From the NCBI GenBank assembly GCA_021442155.1, contig CM038215.1, forward strand, positions 1,574,976-1,638,975: a DNA stretch of 64,000 bases, read 5' to 3'. Source of the DNA: Cymbidium sinense (Eukaryota; Streptophyta; Magnoliopsida; Asparagales; Orchidaceae). The notes beneath the pieces are model-generated. The model was not told the origin of the DNA. It made no database searches and saw only the letters and a list, made by a program, of their open reading frames with translations. The position numbers were made by a program, and so were the translations under genes. Below, one piece after another: positions 24,356-37,690 of this stretch; positions within the stretch are counted from its first letter, which is position 1, and each line of letters begins with the position of its first letter.

Positions 24356-25984
24356 GTTTAGTTTTAGGTTTAGGGTTTTAGGTTTAGGGTTTAGGTTTAA
24401 TCTTTAGTTTAGGGTTTAGTTTAGTTTTGGGGTTTAGTTTTTTTAGGTTTTATTTATGATTTAGGGTTTATCATTTTAAAATTAATTAAGTTTAGTTTAT
24501 TTAGTTTATTTTGTTTATTTTAGTTTATTTTGTTTTTATTTTATTTAGGTTTACTTTTTTTATTTAGTTTAGTCTATTTATTTTAGGCTTATTTAGTTTA
24601 GTTTAGGTTTTTATTTTAGTTTTTTTTTAGGTTTAAGTTTAGGTTTAGGTTTAGGTTTATTTTTTAGTTGAGTTTTATTATTATTTTATTTTTTAGGTTT
24701 TGGTTTAGGTATTTATTATATTTTTTAGGTTTAGGTTTAGGTTTTAAGTTTTTATTTTGGGTTTATTTTTTAGTTTAGGTTTAGGTTTATTTTTAGTTTA
24801 TTTTATTTAATTTAATTTAGGTTTAGGTTTAGTTTTATTTAAGATTAAGTTTATTTATTTATTTAGTTTATTTTTAGGTTTAGTTATTTTATTTATTTAT
24901 TTGGTTTATTTATTAGTTTAGGTTTTAGGTTTATTTGGTTTATTTTAGTCATTATTTAGTTTATTTTATTTTATTTTATTTTAGGTTTATTTTTTATTTT
25001 AGTTAGTTATTTTATTTAGGTTTATCCAGTTATATTTTTTAGTTAGATTTTTATTTTAGGTTTTTTATTTTATTTTATATCTTTATTTATTAAGTTAGTT
25101 TTTATTTATTTATCTTTAGGTTTATCTAGTTTATTTTTTAAGCTTAGGTAGGGTTTAGGCTCTAGGGCCCAGTTTGGTGGGTAGCTATGGCCCAGGGTCA
25201 GGGTATGGCCCAGTCGATCTTTGAGCTCATCAGGGTCTGTGGCAGTCCAGTCTGGGCCTATCATGGTTGTGGATGATCTGGGATTGGTGGCCTAGGCCCA
25301 GTGATAAGAGGCCAGGGTTGTGGCTCATAGATAGGGTCAGGGTCAGGTTAGGCTGGCCCAGGTCCCAGTGGCTCAGTGGTTTGGCTCAGGGCCCAGGCCT
25401 AGGGTCAGTGCCCAGAGTCAGGGTAGGGCCCAGGTAGTGGTTTATATAGAGCCCAGGTGGGATCAGGATCTATGGGTGGTCAATAGATTTTAAAAAAAAA
25501 GGCCTAGTATTTTAGTTTAGTTTTTATCTAGTTATTTTATTTTATTTTATTTAGGTTTATTTTTTATTTTATTAGTTTATTTATTTTAGTTTATTTTTAT
25601 TTTAGTTTATTTTGTTTAGTTTATTTTAGTTTATTTTTTATTAGTTTTTTTATTTTTTTTAGTTTAGTTTTATTTTATCTTTTAGGTTTTATTTTATTTT
25701 TTATTTTGGTTTAGGTTTAGGTTTTATTTTAGGTTTATTTTAGGTTTTTTAGTTTAGGTTTAGGTTATTTTTAGTTTATTTTATATTATTTATGGTTTTA
25801 GTTTATTTTTAGGTTTAGTTTTATTTTTTAGTTTATTTTTTAGTTTAGTTTTTTTATTTTATTTTTTTTATTTTAGGTTTAGTTTTTTTTAGTTTGGGGT
25901 TTAGATTTTTTTATTTATTTATTTTTAGGTTCATTTTTTAGGTTTAGGTTTTTATTTTGTTTTTATTTTATTTAGGGTTTTTTG
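24356..25984 (+). repeat. Telomere-like satellite block 9 with GC-rich patch 3
   Basis: TTTAGGG units and AT-rich units run to about 25135. A GC-rich patch at about 25141-25490 is full of GGCCCAGG, CAGGGTC and GGCTCAG steps. A second AT-rich stretch follows (25510-25970). The block ends abruptly in TTTAGGG and a T-run where gag sequence begins. No gene is visible. Confidence 0.82.
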
Positions 25985-28110
25985 CCACCATCCTTCAAGA
26001 TCTTTGATGGCATTGGGAACCCACGATAACACATTGCACACTTTAGAGCTAGCTATTGCAACACTGGTGGCAGCAACGCACTCCTCTTCTGCCTTTTCGT
26101 TGGTAGTCTATCAGGGTGTTGCATTTGATTGGTACGTCAAACTGCCCAATGGTTCAGTGAAGACTTTTACTGAGTTGGAGCACCTCTTCATCAAGAGGTT
26201 TGCCGGAGCTCATTAGAGGGTGATTGTAGGCTACCTCATTGTAGAGAAATAGAAACTCAATGAGCCCCTTGTTGATTATATTCTCAGGTGGTGCAACCTG
26301 AGCATGAAATATGAACCACAGCTATCTGAACAACATGTCATTGAGATTCTTCTCAAGAATATCCATGACCCGGTGGCCTTCATACTTAAGGGCTTTACAA
26401 TCAAAACATTCAAGAAATTAATCACAAGGCAGCTAGCCTACCAGAGGAAGCCAAATAGTTGCCCTTTCTTGACCAATCATCTAGGCCCAACCCGCAGAAG
26501 GTGTTTGAGAAGAAGCTGAGTGTCTGGATCGAGGAAGCACCGAGAGTTGATGAGAGACTACGAGCTCGAGCCTCCTTTGCCACCTCCTCTTCTTCCACCA
26601 CCTTGGCCATCATACACCACCACCACACAATGACCATTTCCACACTCAGCCTACCCAGTGGTATTCATATCCATCACCGTAGCTACTTTCCACCTACTCT
26701 TGCGACATATGAGACTTTCGCTACTTAGCAAGAGGCTAGAGGAAGTGGGCAAGAGCGATTATCTATTTCACCACCACATGTTAGCCATATCTTAGGATTG
26801 TACTTTTTAAGGACTAGCTTGAGCAGCCTACATGTTGAGAGCCATAGTTATCCCTAAGGAATACTTATTAGAACAACCATCCAGTTAGAGTAATCCTTGG
26901 AGATACTTGTGATCCTCTTAAGACCAAAAGGTTAGGATATCCCTCTCCCAACCTCTAAGAAGATCATTTCTAAAATCAAGAAGCTTTCCTTGTAGGTGCC
27001 TAAAATAGATCAAACCTCCAACACAAAGGAAGGTTTGCTAGTTACAAAGGACAACTTAGAGAGGGTGACAGCCCAGCAGTAGCAGTTGCTCACCATACTT
27101 TCTCGGGATAGTCCAGTAGCATAGCCACCATCCGAGTCCAGTAGTCCCTCCATCGTTGTAACTGCCACCTCTTCTACTAGCTCCTCTTCTACTGGTAGGA
27201 GCATTGTATCTATGGATAAGAGAACTAAATCCCTTACTTTGCTTACTTTACTTAATTTCTATCATGTACCTCCACCCAAAAAGAAATTAATGAAGAAAGT
27301 TATTTCTATTTATATATTGTCTACTTCTGATGCTCTTGATTTTATTCTTATTGAAAGCTCTTCGAGTCTAAATAAAAATAATAGCTTAGTAGTTTCGATC
27401 CTTTCCTTTCTGATTCAGAGTTGGATTATCCTTCTCTAAATCAATCACATTCACCTCTTGAGATTGACTTGGAGTCAACTAACTCTAAGGATCCTATAGG
27501 AGAATTTGTAGGTATGAGAGAAGGTAGAACTTTCCACAAGCTCATCATTCCAAGAAGTCACTAAGTCAACTTATGCAAAGTTCTACCTCCTAGGTATCAC
27601 CTCGATAAGGATAAGCAAGTCATTGGTTAAGCAAATCTCCATAGATGCCCCACCCATGGATATGCTTGTGGAGGACCAAGCCAGTTGATTACAATGTCCT
27701 AGCTCACCTTAGAAAGTTTTCAGCTAAGTTAAGCATATAAGATGCCCTTGTCTTATCGAAAGGGATGAGGGAATCTCTAATCAAAGCCTTACTTGATCTA
27801 GAGATATGCTTAGCTCAGCTGATTACTACTAAAGAGGAGCCATTCCACTCGAAGGATATCTTAGGAATTACATTCAGTGATGAAGACTTACTCCTAGGGA
27901 TGACCGAGCACAACTACCTCTTTACATTATAGTGGATGTTAGCAGATATAGGATATCTAGTGTTTTGGTTAACCTAAGTGTTTCAGTCAACATTATGAGT
28001 CTAAGAACCTTTTCCTACTTGAGGATCGACATCTCCAAACTCTAAAGAGAAAGAATGATGTTGAGAGGATTCAATGAACAAGGCGAGAGGGCCTTGTGGT
28101 GTTTTTTTTT
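25985..28110 (+). pseudogene. Ty3/gypsy gag and partial protease, degenerate
   Basis: The first open piece (about 25985-26216) reads PPSFKIFDGIGNPRD, then a YQGVAFDWYVKLPNGSV stretch typical of the plant retrotransposon gag domain (PF03732). After a stop the homology resumes at 26220-26420 with LVDYILRWCNLSMKYEP and a VAFILKGF stretch. A weak linker follows, with short open frames (26304-26519, 26459-26728). Near 27955-28040 the start of the aspartic protease is visible as ISSVLVNLSVSVNIMSLRT. The expected catalytic D-x-G triplet reads Asn-Leu-Ser (27971-27979), so the protease would be inactive. It ends near GFNEQGERAL, just before a T10-G7 homopolymer at 28102-28118. Numerous stops are present. 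Confidence 0.8.
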
Positions 28111-30739
28111 TGGGGGGGTACTTTACTTTTGAGGTGATCGATTATAAAATTGAGGTAGGATGTACAAACTAGAAAGATAAAGGCATCACCTTACAATGGA
28201 CCTAATCATGTAATAAAGACTCCTAAGGCATGATGGGTCTTCAAATGTACCAAAGATATTTCCCCTATTTTACATGGATGAATAAAGCAGGGTTTATATT
28301 AAATCAGGTTCTTAAGGTCTCTATGGAGGCAAGCCTCTATAATTACTTATATCTTAGGAAATTAAATTTATTAAAAAAACTCTCGATTAAAGTAGACAAT
28401 TATCATCTCCAAAGCTTTCAAGGTTATACTATCAAAAGATTGGTTGTATTTGAAAAATTAATTGGAAAAGTTCAAGGAGAAGACTTATTTTTGGAATCCA
28501 AATGAAATAAGTTGAAATGCTCATAATACTAGGAAGCTTAGTGAGCATTCCAATCTATCCTATGGTTGGGCTTTATAATTTTGAAGTTGAGGAGATTTAT
28601 ATGTTTTGAGTTGAAATTTAATTAGATTACTAGAGCTTATAATCCACCAACACAAGGTTGTGGGAATGCCTAAGAGATGAGGATTCATGCTCGTAGCCCA
28701 AAGAAATAGCTACCTCAGATCCTAAATCTAGGGAGCTTTAGTACGAGCTAAAGCATGACTTAAATCTAAGCAACATGTGGACATAAGGGTTTACCTCCAC
28801 AATAGAGAATAAATTGTCTACTGACTTATAACTTGAGCAGCCAAATAACTCCTATATATGATCTTAAAACTATGTAGTCTAGTCTTATAAATTGTAAGAT
28901 AACTAGGGTTGTTATTTAATTATAAATAGACTAAATTTCTAAACACACTCCCTAAGAGACAAGAGTATGAGTGGTATGAGCATATGACTTAATCTATAGA
29001 TGCAAAATCTTTTCAAATTTTATTTCATTTTAGACACATCATTTTAACAAAGGCTTTAGGATTTCTTATGCCTAAATGCATGATGAAATAGGTTATAGGT
29101 CAAATCAACTAGAAGAAGGTGTTCTCCACCACAAGAGATGCCCTCATAGGTCAATCATTCCTTTATCATGCAAGGATGGAGACCCTTCATGTTCAAGAGA
29201 GAAAGAATATGCATGCATGATGTGAAACATATAACTATATAGCTAAGGGGTTGTTAAATCTTTTAATTATCTTATTTATGTCTTAGTCTTTATGATGAGG
29301 TTATGAGTTGTTTAAAATTTAGTTATGAGTGATTAGTTGGGTTGAAAAGTTATTCTTATCCTAAGAGCCTAATTGTATCCAAGCTACACATTAAAACATT
29401 AATCATTTAAGAAACTATGAAAAGCATGTCATCCTAATGCACAATATAAACATAACATCAAACAATTATATAAACCATCAAAAAAGAATAAAAGCTCGGT
29501 GTGGTTGGGTACCACCGTGCAACTCGAAGAGAGAAAAGATGGGTAGCCGAGCACTACCCTTATATAACCTAGAATATGAAAGAATAATTATAATTGTATT
29601 AAATGCTTTGAGGGGTCTTCTTTCTTCATATCTCAATTTTTGATTTGGTTTCATCTTTGATTTGGATGGTGCTTGCTTCAAAGGCATCACAGGCACCCCA
29701 AGACAAAAACCTTAGCTCATCTAATCCCCCATAGCACTAATCTTAATTCCTATTGCTAAAATTATATTTATGTGGGAAAATTTAATCTAACTACACCTAT
29801 AAAATAGAGGTTAGCTAAATATACATATATTCCCAAGCAGTTGTATTTTTAATTTGGACTTACACCCTACACATAAGTAACTAAGCCCACATGTCCTAAC
29901 TTGGATTATGCTTAAGGATTTAAGCAACCAAAAAAAATACCAATCACATTTAATTTGAAGCATCCCTTAAGCATAATCCCCTACAGAAAACAAGATTAAG
30001 CTAATATTGGCCTATCATCCAGTCTACGAAGCATACACCCTAACATCTAATCTAAAATAATTCATCATAAAATATAATATGCATCACATATACACCATCT
30101 TAACTTAGAGCTAGAGTGGTGACTTAATTCTAATGTGTGTATTAAGGCTTGTGTGGTAAGTCTTGTTATGCATTAGCGTTGTATTTTTTTAAGTGTAGAA
30201 GGATTCAATTTAACATGAAAAATTGATTTCAGTTGAAGTAGTTTAATTGATTTGAAAATTTTAATTTGTGTTTTCTTTTGTTTCATTTAATTACACATAG
30301 AAACTAAGTGTTATAAAGAGAGGAAAAGAGGATTTCCCTCTTTCATCCCTACCATAAGTCACTTTCTAAAGTATATTAATTTGATTTAGTTCTCTTTAGT
30401 GAATGGCTTATTAAATGATTTAATTAATCCTAAGTTTTTAGTTCACTTTAAATAATCCTTTTCAAAATGAAAGGCATCTTAAGATTAATTTAATTGAATT
30501 ACTATCACATGAAATATATTAAATCATTCCTTTCCATCACATGTAACATGCATATGATTTAATCTTAAGTGTATCTATACATGCAACATATTTTAGCACA
30601 CTTAAATGATGAATGTATGTGTATGTTTATAATTTATATTTTATTTGATTAAATTATTTAAACATATTAATTTAAAACTTTATCCAAATTCTTATGCAAA
30701 AAGGACATAAGAATGAAATTAAATTAAATATATGTTTGT

Positions 30740-31312
30740 TAAACCAGTGAGGTAATCAAATGACCTCCTTGGAGCTAGCTAAAGCCTGTATTCTCAGATG
30801 TCCAGACTATATACCCATTTGCATTCAAACATATGTAAATTATACATGAATATAGAAGTAAGCTCCAAATCATATGGCTAATTAATTCAACCACTTAGTC
30901 AATTATGAATGCATGCAATTTTAATGTAAAATGTTATTTTCATTCACTAAACACATATACATATACATGTGTAAAGATATAGGCAAGTATGTATCACTAT
31001 TAAACCAAGAAAGTGAGGTAATCAAATGACCTCCTTAGGGCTAACTAAAGCCTCATATTCCTAGGATGTCCAGACTATATACTTTCTTTTCTTGGACACA
31101 CATGGATGTATACGTAAATGAGGGAAAGAAAACCATGCAAAGATTTTATATTTCTTTTGATTGAATCATTTATTTATATGAAATACATAAGAATGAAATC
31201 AAATGGGTACGGGCCATTTTAAACCAGGAAAGTGAGGTAATCAAATGACCTCCTTGGGGCTAGCTAAAGCCACATGTTCCCACGATGTCTAGACTATATA
31301 CCCATTACCATT
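30740..31312 (+). repeat. Three-copy tandem repeat, about 220-265 bp period
   Basis: The core GAGGTAATCAAATGACCTCC begins at 30749, 31015 and 31234. In each copy it is followed by a GCTAACTAAAGCC-like stretch and by GTC(C/T)AGACTATATAC. The spacer between cores is also partly shared (CATTCAA, ATGAATA, AGAAAA words), so the whole unit is duplicated. Confidence 0.85.
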
Positions 31313-33859
31313 CAATCTTATATAAATCAACACATGAATAGAGGAAAGAAAACTCAACATTCATACACTTAAGCTATAAGCACATACATTTCTTATGTAT
31401 TTATAACTAGCATCATAACACATATTATTATTCATTTATAAGCTTTTGACAAATATATTTTGGATTTAATAGTGATAATAGCCATGCATATATTAAATTA
31501 AATCAATAAATGCAAGCTTACATAAAGGAAATCAATTTTATTTTACTTGATTTTGAACAGATGGATGCATGCATTCAAATGACATACCAAATTTAACATG
31601 ATTGGAAAGAGGACAATCAAATATAAGCACGTGATTCATTCAAACAAACTAATTATTAAGGATAATCAAATCAAATAAGATTATTTAAAGCAAACCAAAG
31701 CATCTTTATATATTAAGTTTTGGATTTTATTTGATTTAAATAGGAGAAGAGAAATCATCACTTGCTGTTTTAAACCCATTCCCACATTAGTGATTTGACT
31801 TAATTTAAGGAGATATAATTAAGTTGATTTTTTGGGTTAATTAAGTTTAACCCTTAATTAGATGAATTAATTACCCTTACCTATGTCACCTTAAAGTAAT
31901 TAACTAAATAATTATGAGCCAACATGATATGCATGGAAAATAAACTTTCAATGATCTTAGGAAATAAAAGGGGCCTAATGTAATTGGCTCGTGATTAATA
32001 GTTAATTAGACTAAAGGACTTATTTAAATACTCTTATGATTTTTCCACACATGTGGACTAACCATAATTTCATTAAACTCTTTTAGGTTATTAAACACCT
32101 AAAGATCTACCCCATCATTTAATTAATTTAGGTTTGATGTGATTATGATTTCAATTTGATTAAGTGATTTAATTAATTAATTAAATCTTAATTAATTTCA
32201 TTTTCAAAAAAGGTGAAATGAACTTAAGGAAAGGGGTCCCAACCCTATTCCTTAGTTCACTTACTATTGAACAATGATTAATAAATTTAATTAACCAAAT
32301 TGTTAATGTTCCTAGATTAATTAATCATTAATTAACTTAAAATAGTAAGTAAGGTTTAATTAGTCAATTTTCCTAATTAAGTGAGCAATAAATCCAAAAA
32401 AAATCATGGGAGGCAGAGGTCATCCCATTAAATTAACCCATAAAATTTGGGATTAATTGCTCAAGTAATTAAAGAGTAATTAAATAAATAAATTTTGTAA
32501 TTAAACTTTAATTAATGTTCAAAATTAGTTAAGATCATTTTTAATTAATTCTCCTCTAAAATACCTTTAAAATGAGTTTTTTTTTTTTATTTCTCTATGA
32601 TTTTTTATGATTTTTATAAGTTTTACCCATTAAAAATGATTAATTAAGCCTAATTAAAGCCAAATCCTATTGGCACATGGCCATAAACGTGCACTTTCCA
32701 TGTATGGCTTCTTAAAACTCATCGACTTTAGCTATGTCCGGTGGATTTTCACGTCTGCCATTCGATCTAAGATCGAACAGCTACAATTAATCCCACAACT
32801 TAATAGGATTAAATTAGATTGATCTAGCGAATCTAATCATGATCGTCCATTCCAATCATGCGGAATGGACGGTGCGTGATCTAACATCATGCGAGTGAGG
32901 GAGAATGGAATTTGATCGCCATTTCTCACTTGATCTGAGTTTACCTGAGCTTGGATCAAATCCAAAAGGATCACACACCTTCATGACATTGATCGAAGGG
33001 GATCCAATGGTCAAGATCACATGAGATGCAAGTTTTCTTCAAAAAGCTCCAAACCATTTTTTCCTAAAGGTCAGTTTTGGAACCATTCCTCACTAGAGCT
33101 CAAAACCGATAGCTCAAACAATTAAGGAAGCTTCATCTAGTGTAGACAAAGCCCGATGAGCAACAATTGGATCAATTCCTCATGTTCACTTAGAAGGCCA
33201 TGTACCGATGATTTGGAGCTCACTTTGATCAAAGTCCCACCTCAGGTGCTTGAAAGCTTAGAAATTAATTCATTCTTGCTCGATGAGGCCTAGGGTGTGT
33301 AAAGTTAATTTTAGTTTGATGAAGAAATGAGGAAGTTAGGTCGAAAATGGGAGTGTCCTATTTTGAGATGGACGGGAATGACTTTTTTTGATCGAGGAAC
33401 TAGCTTGGGAGCTTAGGGAATGGCTCTAGTGGCTCGTATTGGATAATTAGGGCTCTAAGGAATGATTTTTATGTGTGTTTGAGTGGAAATGAGTGGGTGT
33501 ATACCCTCTTCATCTTGATCAGATGGTGGGATCAGGTTTTGCTTTTAGTGGTCATCCGACCATCTCAGGTGTGGGTGTCAAGGAGGAGGTGAGTTAGCTC
33601 AGCTTGGTTGGTTTAAGGTGTGGAGGTGGCTGCCAAGGAGGAATCATGGGTGTCCTATGGGTTTCAAATGCTCCAATGGGGAGGGTGAGGTGATTACACC
33701 TCCCATGAGTCATGCCCAACCCAACCACCCCTTGGGTCAGGTTTGATAGTGTCTTAGGTGCTTAGGTAAACTTTTGGGAGAGTACTAAGTGGCCAAAGAA
33801 TAGAAATGACCACTTATATTAGTGATTTGTCTCATGTGATACCCTTGACCCAAATCATT

Positions 33860-34800
33860 TGGCATTGTACTTGATTTGGGTAGATTTAAAAGGAGCCAAA
33901 AGTTGGTTAGCCCAAATTTCAAGTCAATTGGAGTTGATTTGGTTAGGTTTGGCTCAATTTGACTCATTTAGGTCAAATTGGGTTAGGTTGGGTCAAGTAG
34001 ATCAATTGGTCAAATTGGGTCAAACCAAGGGTTGGGTCAAGTTCATATGATCATTTAGGATGTTTTGGTTCAATTGGTTTGGTAATATTTGATTTTGGCT
34101 CATTTGTATTCATTTGGGTCAAATGGGTTAAGTTGACCAATTTGACCAAATTGGCCAAATTGGCTTGGGTTGGGTGTTGGTTTGGGTTTAGTTCATCGAT
34201 TAAAGATGATTTTAGGCTTTCTTTTCAATTAATTTTCATTTGGTTTTATTTAGGCCAACTTGAACCTTTAGGTAAATTTGGGCTAAGTAGGTCAATTGGT
34301 TCAATTGGATCCAATCATGGCTTTGGTCAAGTTCAACAATCAATTTAGAATGAACTTGACCCATTGGTTGCAATCAATTTGGTTTATATTTTGATTTGAC
34401 CCAATTTAGTCTTTTAGGTCATCTTGGGTCAACTTGGGTCAAGAGGGCCAATTAGGTTTGGTTTTACTCAATTGAAGGTCAAGTCATATTCAAATATTGA
34501 TTTTTATTTGGTATGAATCATTGGTTTCAAGGGATTTAGCTTAGGTTGCAATTTGGCTAGTTTGGGTTCATATGGGTTAAGGGGTTAACTTGGTCAAATT
34601 AGCAAGTTGACTTGATTTGATCTAATTTGTGACAATTGATCAACCTAGGGTGATCAACAATCATGATGGGATGTTTGATGGGCTTGGTTCAACCCAATTT
34701 GGGTAGGATTAGAACTTAGCTCAAATAGGTCAAATTGGCCACTTTGGGTCAATTGGACCAATTGGGTTTAGTTGGCTTGATTTTGGGTTGAGTTTATATA
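33860..34800 (+). repeat. GGTCAA/TTGACC-rich degenerate repeat field
   Basis: Dense repetition of GGTCAA, TTGGGTCAA, TCAATTGG and CCAAATTGG words in both orientations, with many small inverted repeats such as CCAATTTGACCAAATTGG. Short open frames in it (33859-34050, 34079-34348) translate into Leu/Gly/Gln-rich strings produced by the repeat itself and are not genes. Confidence 0.75.
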
Positions 34801-34909
34801 TGGATTTGGGATTGATATATAAATTCAATTGCAATTGGCTTGGGTTCAAAATGATTTTGGTTCAATTGAATATTTCAAGTCAAAAGGGTTAAGTTGGGTT
34901 TGACTTGGG

Positions 34910-35420
34910 CTGATTTTGGTTTGGCTTGATGATTGCATATTTCATTTATATTTGTGAGTATGATTGAAGGTATGATTGATTCATGAGAAACTCAATTGAA
35001 TTTGGGTTTTGTATGAAGGAATTTGGCTAAGTCCATGGAGCTAACTCATGTGGCCTAAGTTTGGATTTTGATTTGGCTTGATTTTGTTTTGATGATTTAA
35101 ATGTATATTTCATTTAAATTTGTGAAGATGATTGAAAATATGATTGATTCATGATAAAATCAATTGAGTTTGACTTGATTTAGATTAGGATTTAGCTAAG
35201 TCCATGGGATAGGTCATATGGCTTAGAAAGGGTTTTGATTTAATTTGATTTAGTTTGATGTAGTTTTGATCATTTGAATGTAGATTTGATTTATATTTAG
35301 GAAGATGATTGAAGATATAAATTGATTATAAGAAAATCAATTGATTTTGTATTGATTTGGATTAAGATTTTGCTAAGTCCATTGGATAGGTCATATGGCT
35401 TAGGAGGGGTTTCAAGCTTG
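34910..35420 (+). repeat. Three-copy tandem repeat, about 165 bp period
   Basis: Each copy runs through TTGATTT or TTGGCTTG, then ATATTTCATTTA or a variant, GATTGAAGATAT-like, AAATCAATTGA-like and GCTAAGTCCATGG-like words, ending in TCATATGGCTTAG or a variant. Copies start near 34915, 35080 and 35245. The last two share the GGATAGGTCATATGGCTTAG end. Confidence 0.82.
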
Positions 35421-35740
35421 GATTTGATCATGGGCTTCAATCATTTGGTTTTTTGATTTTGGTTTGGATTTGGATTTGAATTTGATGTTTGAATTAAACT
35501 TGAGGTTTGGTTAGAGAAGGTGAATGTGGATTGGATTTGGGTTGTAGGGTAGGGGGATTATCCTAATCCTTAAGGCATAACCTAATCCTATGCTTAACCC
35601 TTCTAAGTCTTCAGGCTTAGGTTAAGTGTTTACCTAATTGTTAGAAGTGTCTTATGACTATGGAAGTCTTAGTGTCTAGAAGACTCCTAAGTCTAAGATG
35701 GGAAGGTTGAATCTGTACTCCAAAAGTAAGGTCAATAAGC

Positions 35741-36467
35741 CTTAGGCTCCATAGTGTTGCCCTTGAAGATAGATGATTGGAAGACCAAAGCCAAGTTTCA
35801 CATTATAAACTTGGATACATCTTTCAATGCTTTGCTTGGGAGACCATGGATACATGAGAACAACATAGTTCCATCCTCTCTACATCAGTGTATGAAGTTC
35901 GTGAGAGGTGGGATCGTCTACTATGTCAAAGGAGATCTCAAGCCTTTTATATTCACAGTTACTATATGAGGATGCGACTACCTCCCTCAAAATCACAAGT
36001 TTATTCTCTTGGCCAAAGTTTAAAAATAAAAGAAAAAGAAAAAGAAAAAAAGGAAAGAGAAAAAGAAAAGAAAAGAAAAAAAAAGATAAAATGAAAAAGA
36101 AAATAAAAGGGAGCAGAAATAGACTTGGAGGAGGAAGTGGAGCCTGACATTAGATTCCACACACAGTTCGTTACTCAATTCGAACATATGGGTAGGATGA
36201 CTAACCTCCACCAGGTAGAGGAAGAGGCCAGTTCAAAGATAGTCCCAGGGGTGGAAAACCTTCTAATTGTTCACCAAATAGAAGATATGTCCTAGCTACC
36301 AAGAGTACACCTACTAACCATATAGACTTAGAATCTAGTTCATATGATGAGCCTTATATGGTTAGCACAGTAGCCAGCTCTTCTCAGTAGATGTAGACTA
36401 ATTTGAATGAATATGGAAGAATAAATACAAAAGCTCTCAATTAATATGGGGATTAGGATTAGGTATA
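35741..36467 (+). pseudogene. Ty3/gypsy protease C-terminal half and linker
   Basis: An open piece (35754-35969) reads LPLKIDDWKTKAKFHIIN, then the LLGRPWIHE and SSLHQCMKF motifs that close gypsy aspartic proteases. The flap and C-terminal loop are present but the N-terminal catalytic part lies 7.7 kb upstream. A purine-rich microsatellite at 36024-36112 interrupts the linker. The remainder to 36467 has stops and encodes only weak linker-like residues. Confidence 0.78.
36024..36112 (+). repeat. Purine-only (GAAAAA)n microsatellite
   Basis: Nearly 90 bases made of A and G with only rare T, built from AAAAGA and GAAAAA units. It yields a Lys-rich string on the plus strand and a Phe-rich string on the minus strand, neither of which is a real protein. 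Confidence 0.9.
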
Positions 36468-37690
36468 GTGGGTCTAGTCGATGATGATGACTACTGCTTA
36501 ATCATCACCAATCATTTGGAATATGATAGGTTATTTTCAAATCACATTAACTCATATGAGGAGCTGTGCTTAGAAACTTCAGATGATCCAGATAATTTTG
36601 AAGTCAAAGATGCACCGCCAAAGTTTGAAAAAGAGATCAAGTCAACCATTGATGAGTTCAAGGAAATCAACTTAAGAACTAAAGAAGATCCATGCCAGAC
36701 ATACATCAGTTCTTTGTTGAATGAAATTGAAAGCAGTGACTTAGTTATGCTATTGACTGAGTTTAAGGACTGCTTTTCATGGAGTTTTGAAGAGATGCCT
36801 AGATTTTCTCCTAAAGTAGCGAGCAATATACTAGCAATAGAACCTACTGCTAACCCTATCAAGCAAGCTCCTAGACATAAGCGATTAAACATAGAATAAC
36901 AGGTCATTTATGAATTCATGAAACTGATCGATGCTGGCTTCATCATGAAAGAAAAATAACCTACTTAGTTAGCTAGCGTCATCCCAATTAAGAAAAAGAA
37001 TGCCCAAATTCACATATGCATCAATTTTAGGGATTTAAATAAGGCATGTACAAAAAATGAATTTCCACTACCAATCCCAGAGCAAATGGTGGACATTGCC
37101 TCATCTCATGTAGTCTTCTCTTTCATGGATGGCTCATCTCGATATAACTAAATAAGGATGGCCCCTGAAGATGAAAGAAACATTGCTTTTAGAACCCCGA
37201 TCAGAATCTATTGTTATAAGGTCATGTCTTTCAACCTTAAAAATGTTGGTGCTACATACCAACGAGATATAACTTGAATCTTTGATGAACTCATTCATGA
37301 TCAAGTTGAGTGTTATGTCGATAATCTCATGGTCAAAAGTAGAGAAAAGGAAGACCGTCTCTTTGACTTGAGAGTAGTTTTTAAATATTTAAGATAATTT
37401 AACCTCAAAATGAACCCCCTGAAGTGTGCATTCGGAGTAGCTTCAAGGAAATTCCTAGGGTTTGTTGTCTGACACCAGGGAATCAAAATCAGGAGAAGAT
37501 CAATGTGATATTAGAAATGCCACACCCTCAAAGATTAACTCAACTCAGATCATTCAAAGGGTGGTTGGCATATCTACGATGCTTTATATCAAACTTTTTG
37601 GGAAAATGGCAGTCATTCTCAACACTTGTCAAAAGGATGCCAAGTTCAAGTGGGATGACAAGTGTGAGCATTCCTTGTAAGACATCAAGC
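36468..37690 (+). pseudogene. Ty3/gypsy reverse transcriptase, degenerate
   Basis: The segment 36468-36899 is open and carries the pre-RT and fingers region (DCFSWSFEEMPRFSPKVA, then APRHKRLN). After one stop the same frame continues through SVIPIKKKNAQIHICINFR, the conserved VRFRDLN-type block, to VVFSFMDG with the first catalytic aspartate. The YVDD active-site box reads YVDN (37314-37325), so the second aspartate of the pair is lost. Stops occur near 36898, 36958, 37150, 37275 and 37396. A frameshift near 37490 moves the connection region to another frame, where MPHPQRLTQLRSFKGWLAYL is seen. The intact protein would copy element RNA to DNA. Confidence 0.87.

Larger units (their letters stand above)
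28111..35740 (+). other. Noncoding interval splitting the gypsy protease
   Basis: About 7.6 kb of AT-rich sequence with no convincing gene. A small plus-strand frame at 28230-28505 (91 residues) matches nothing I recognise. The interval contains three local repeat families, listed separately at 30740-31312, 33860-34800 and 34910-35420. A TATA-like CTTATATAACC lies near 29550 and a short dyad-rich stretch, GATCGTCCATTCC, near 32840. It may hold long terminal repeats or an untranslated leader of a gypsy element, but no terminal-repeat pair could be matched by eye. Confidence 0.5.

Noticed and set aside
26422..26643. Minus-strand frame opposite gag
   Set aside because: It is the antisense shadow of the gag linker. 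Gag homology is on the plus strand.
29437..29696. Small frames on both strands near a TATATAA-like box
   Set aside because: They are short, without homology, and overlap each other. The TATA-like word alone does not establish a promoter.
30740..31312. CRISPR-like direct repeats with spacers
   Set aside because: There are only three units with a period above 200 bp, the spacers are homologous to each other, and the context is eukaryotic transposon sequence.
33859..34348. Two plus-strand open frames (63 and 89 residues)
   Set aside because: They are built from the GGTCAA/TTGGG repeat words, with no start context or domain.
36020..36211. Phe-rich minus-strand protein and Lys-rich plus-strand protein
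   Set aside because: Both are translations of a purine-only microsatellite.
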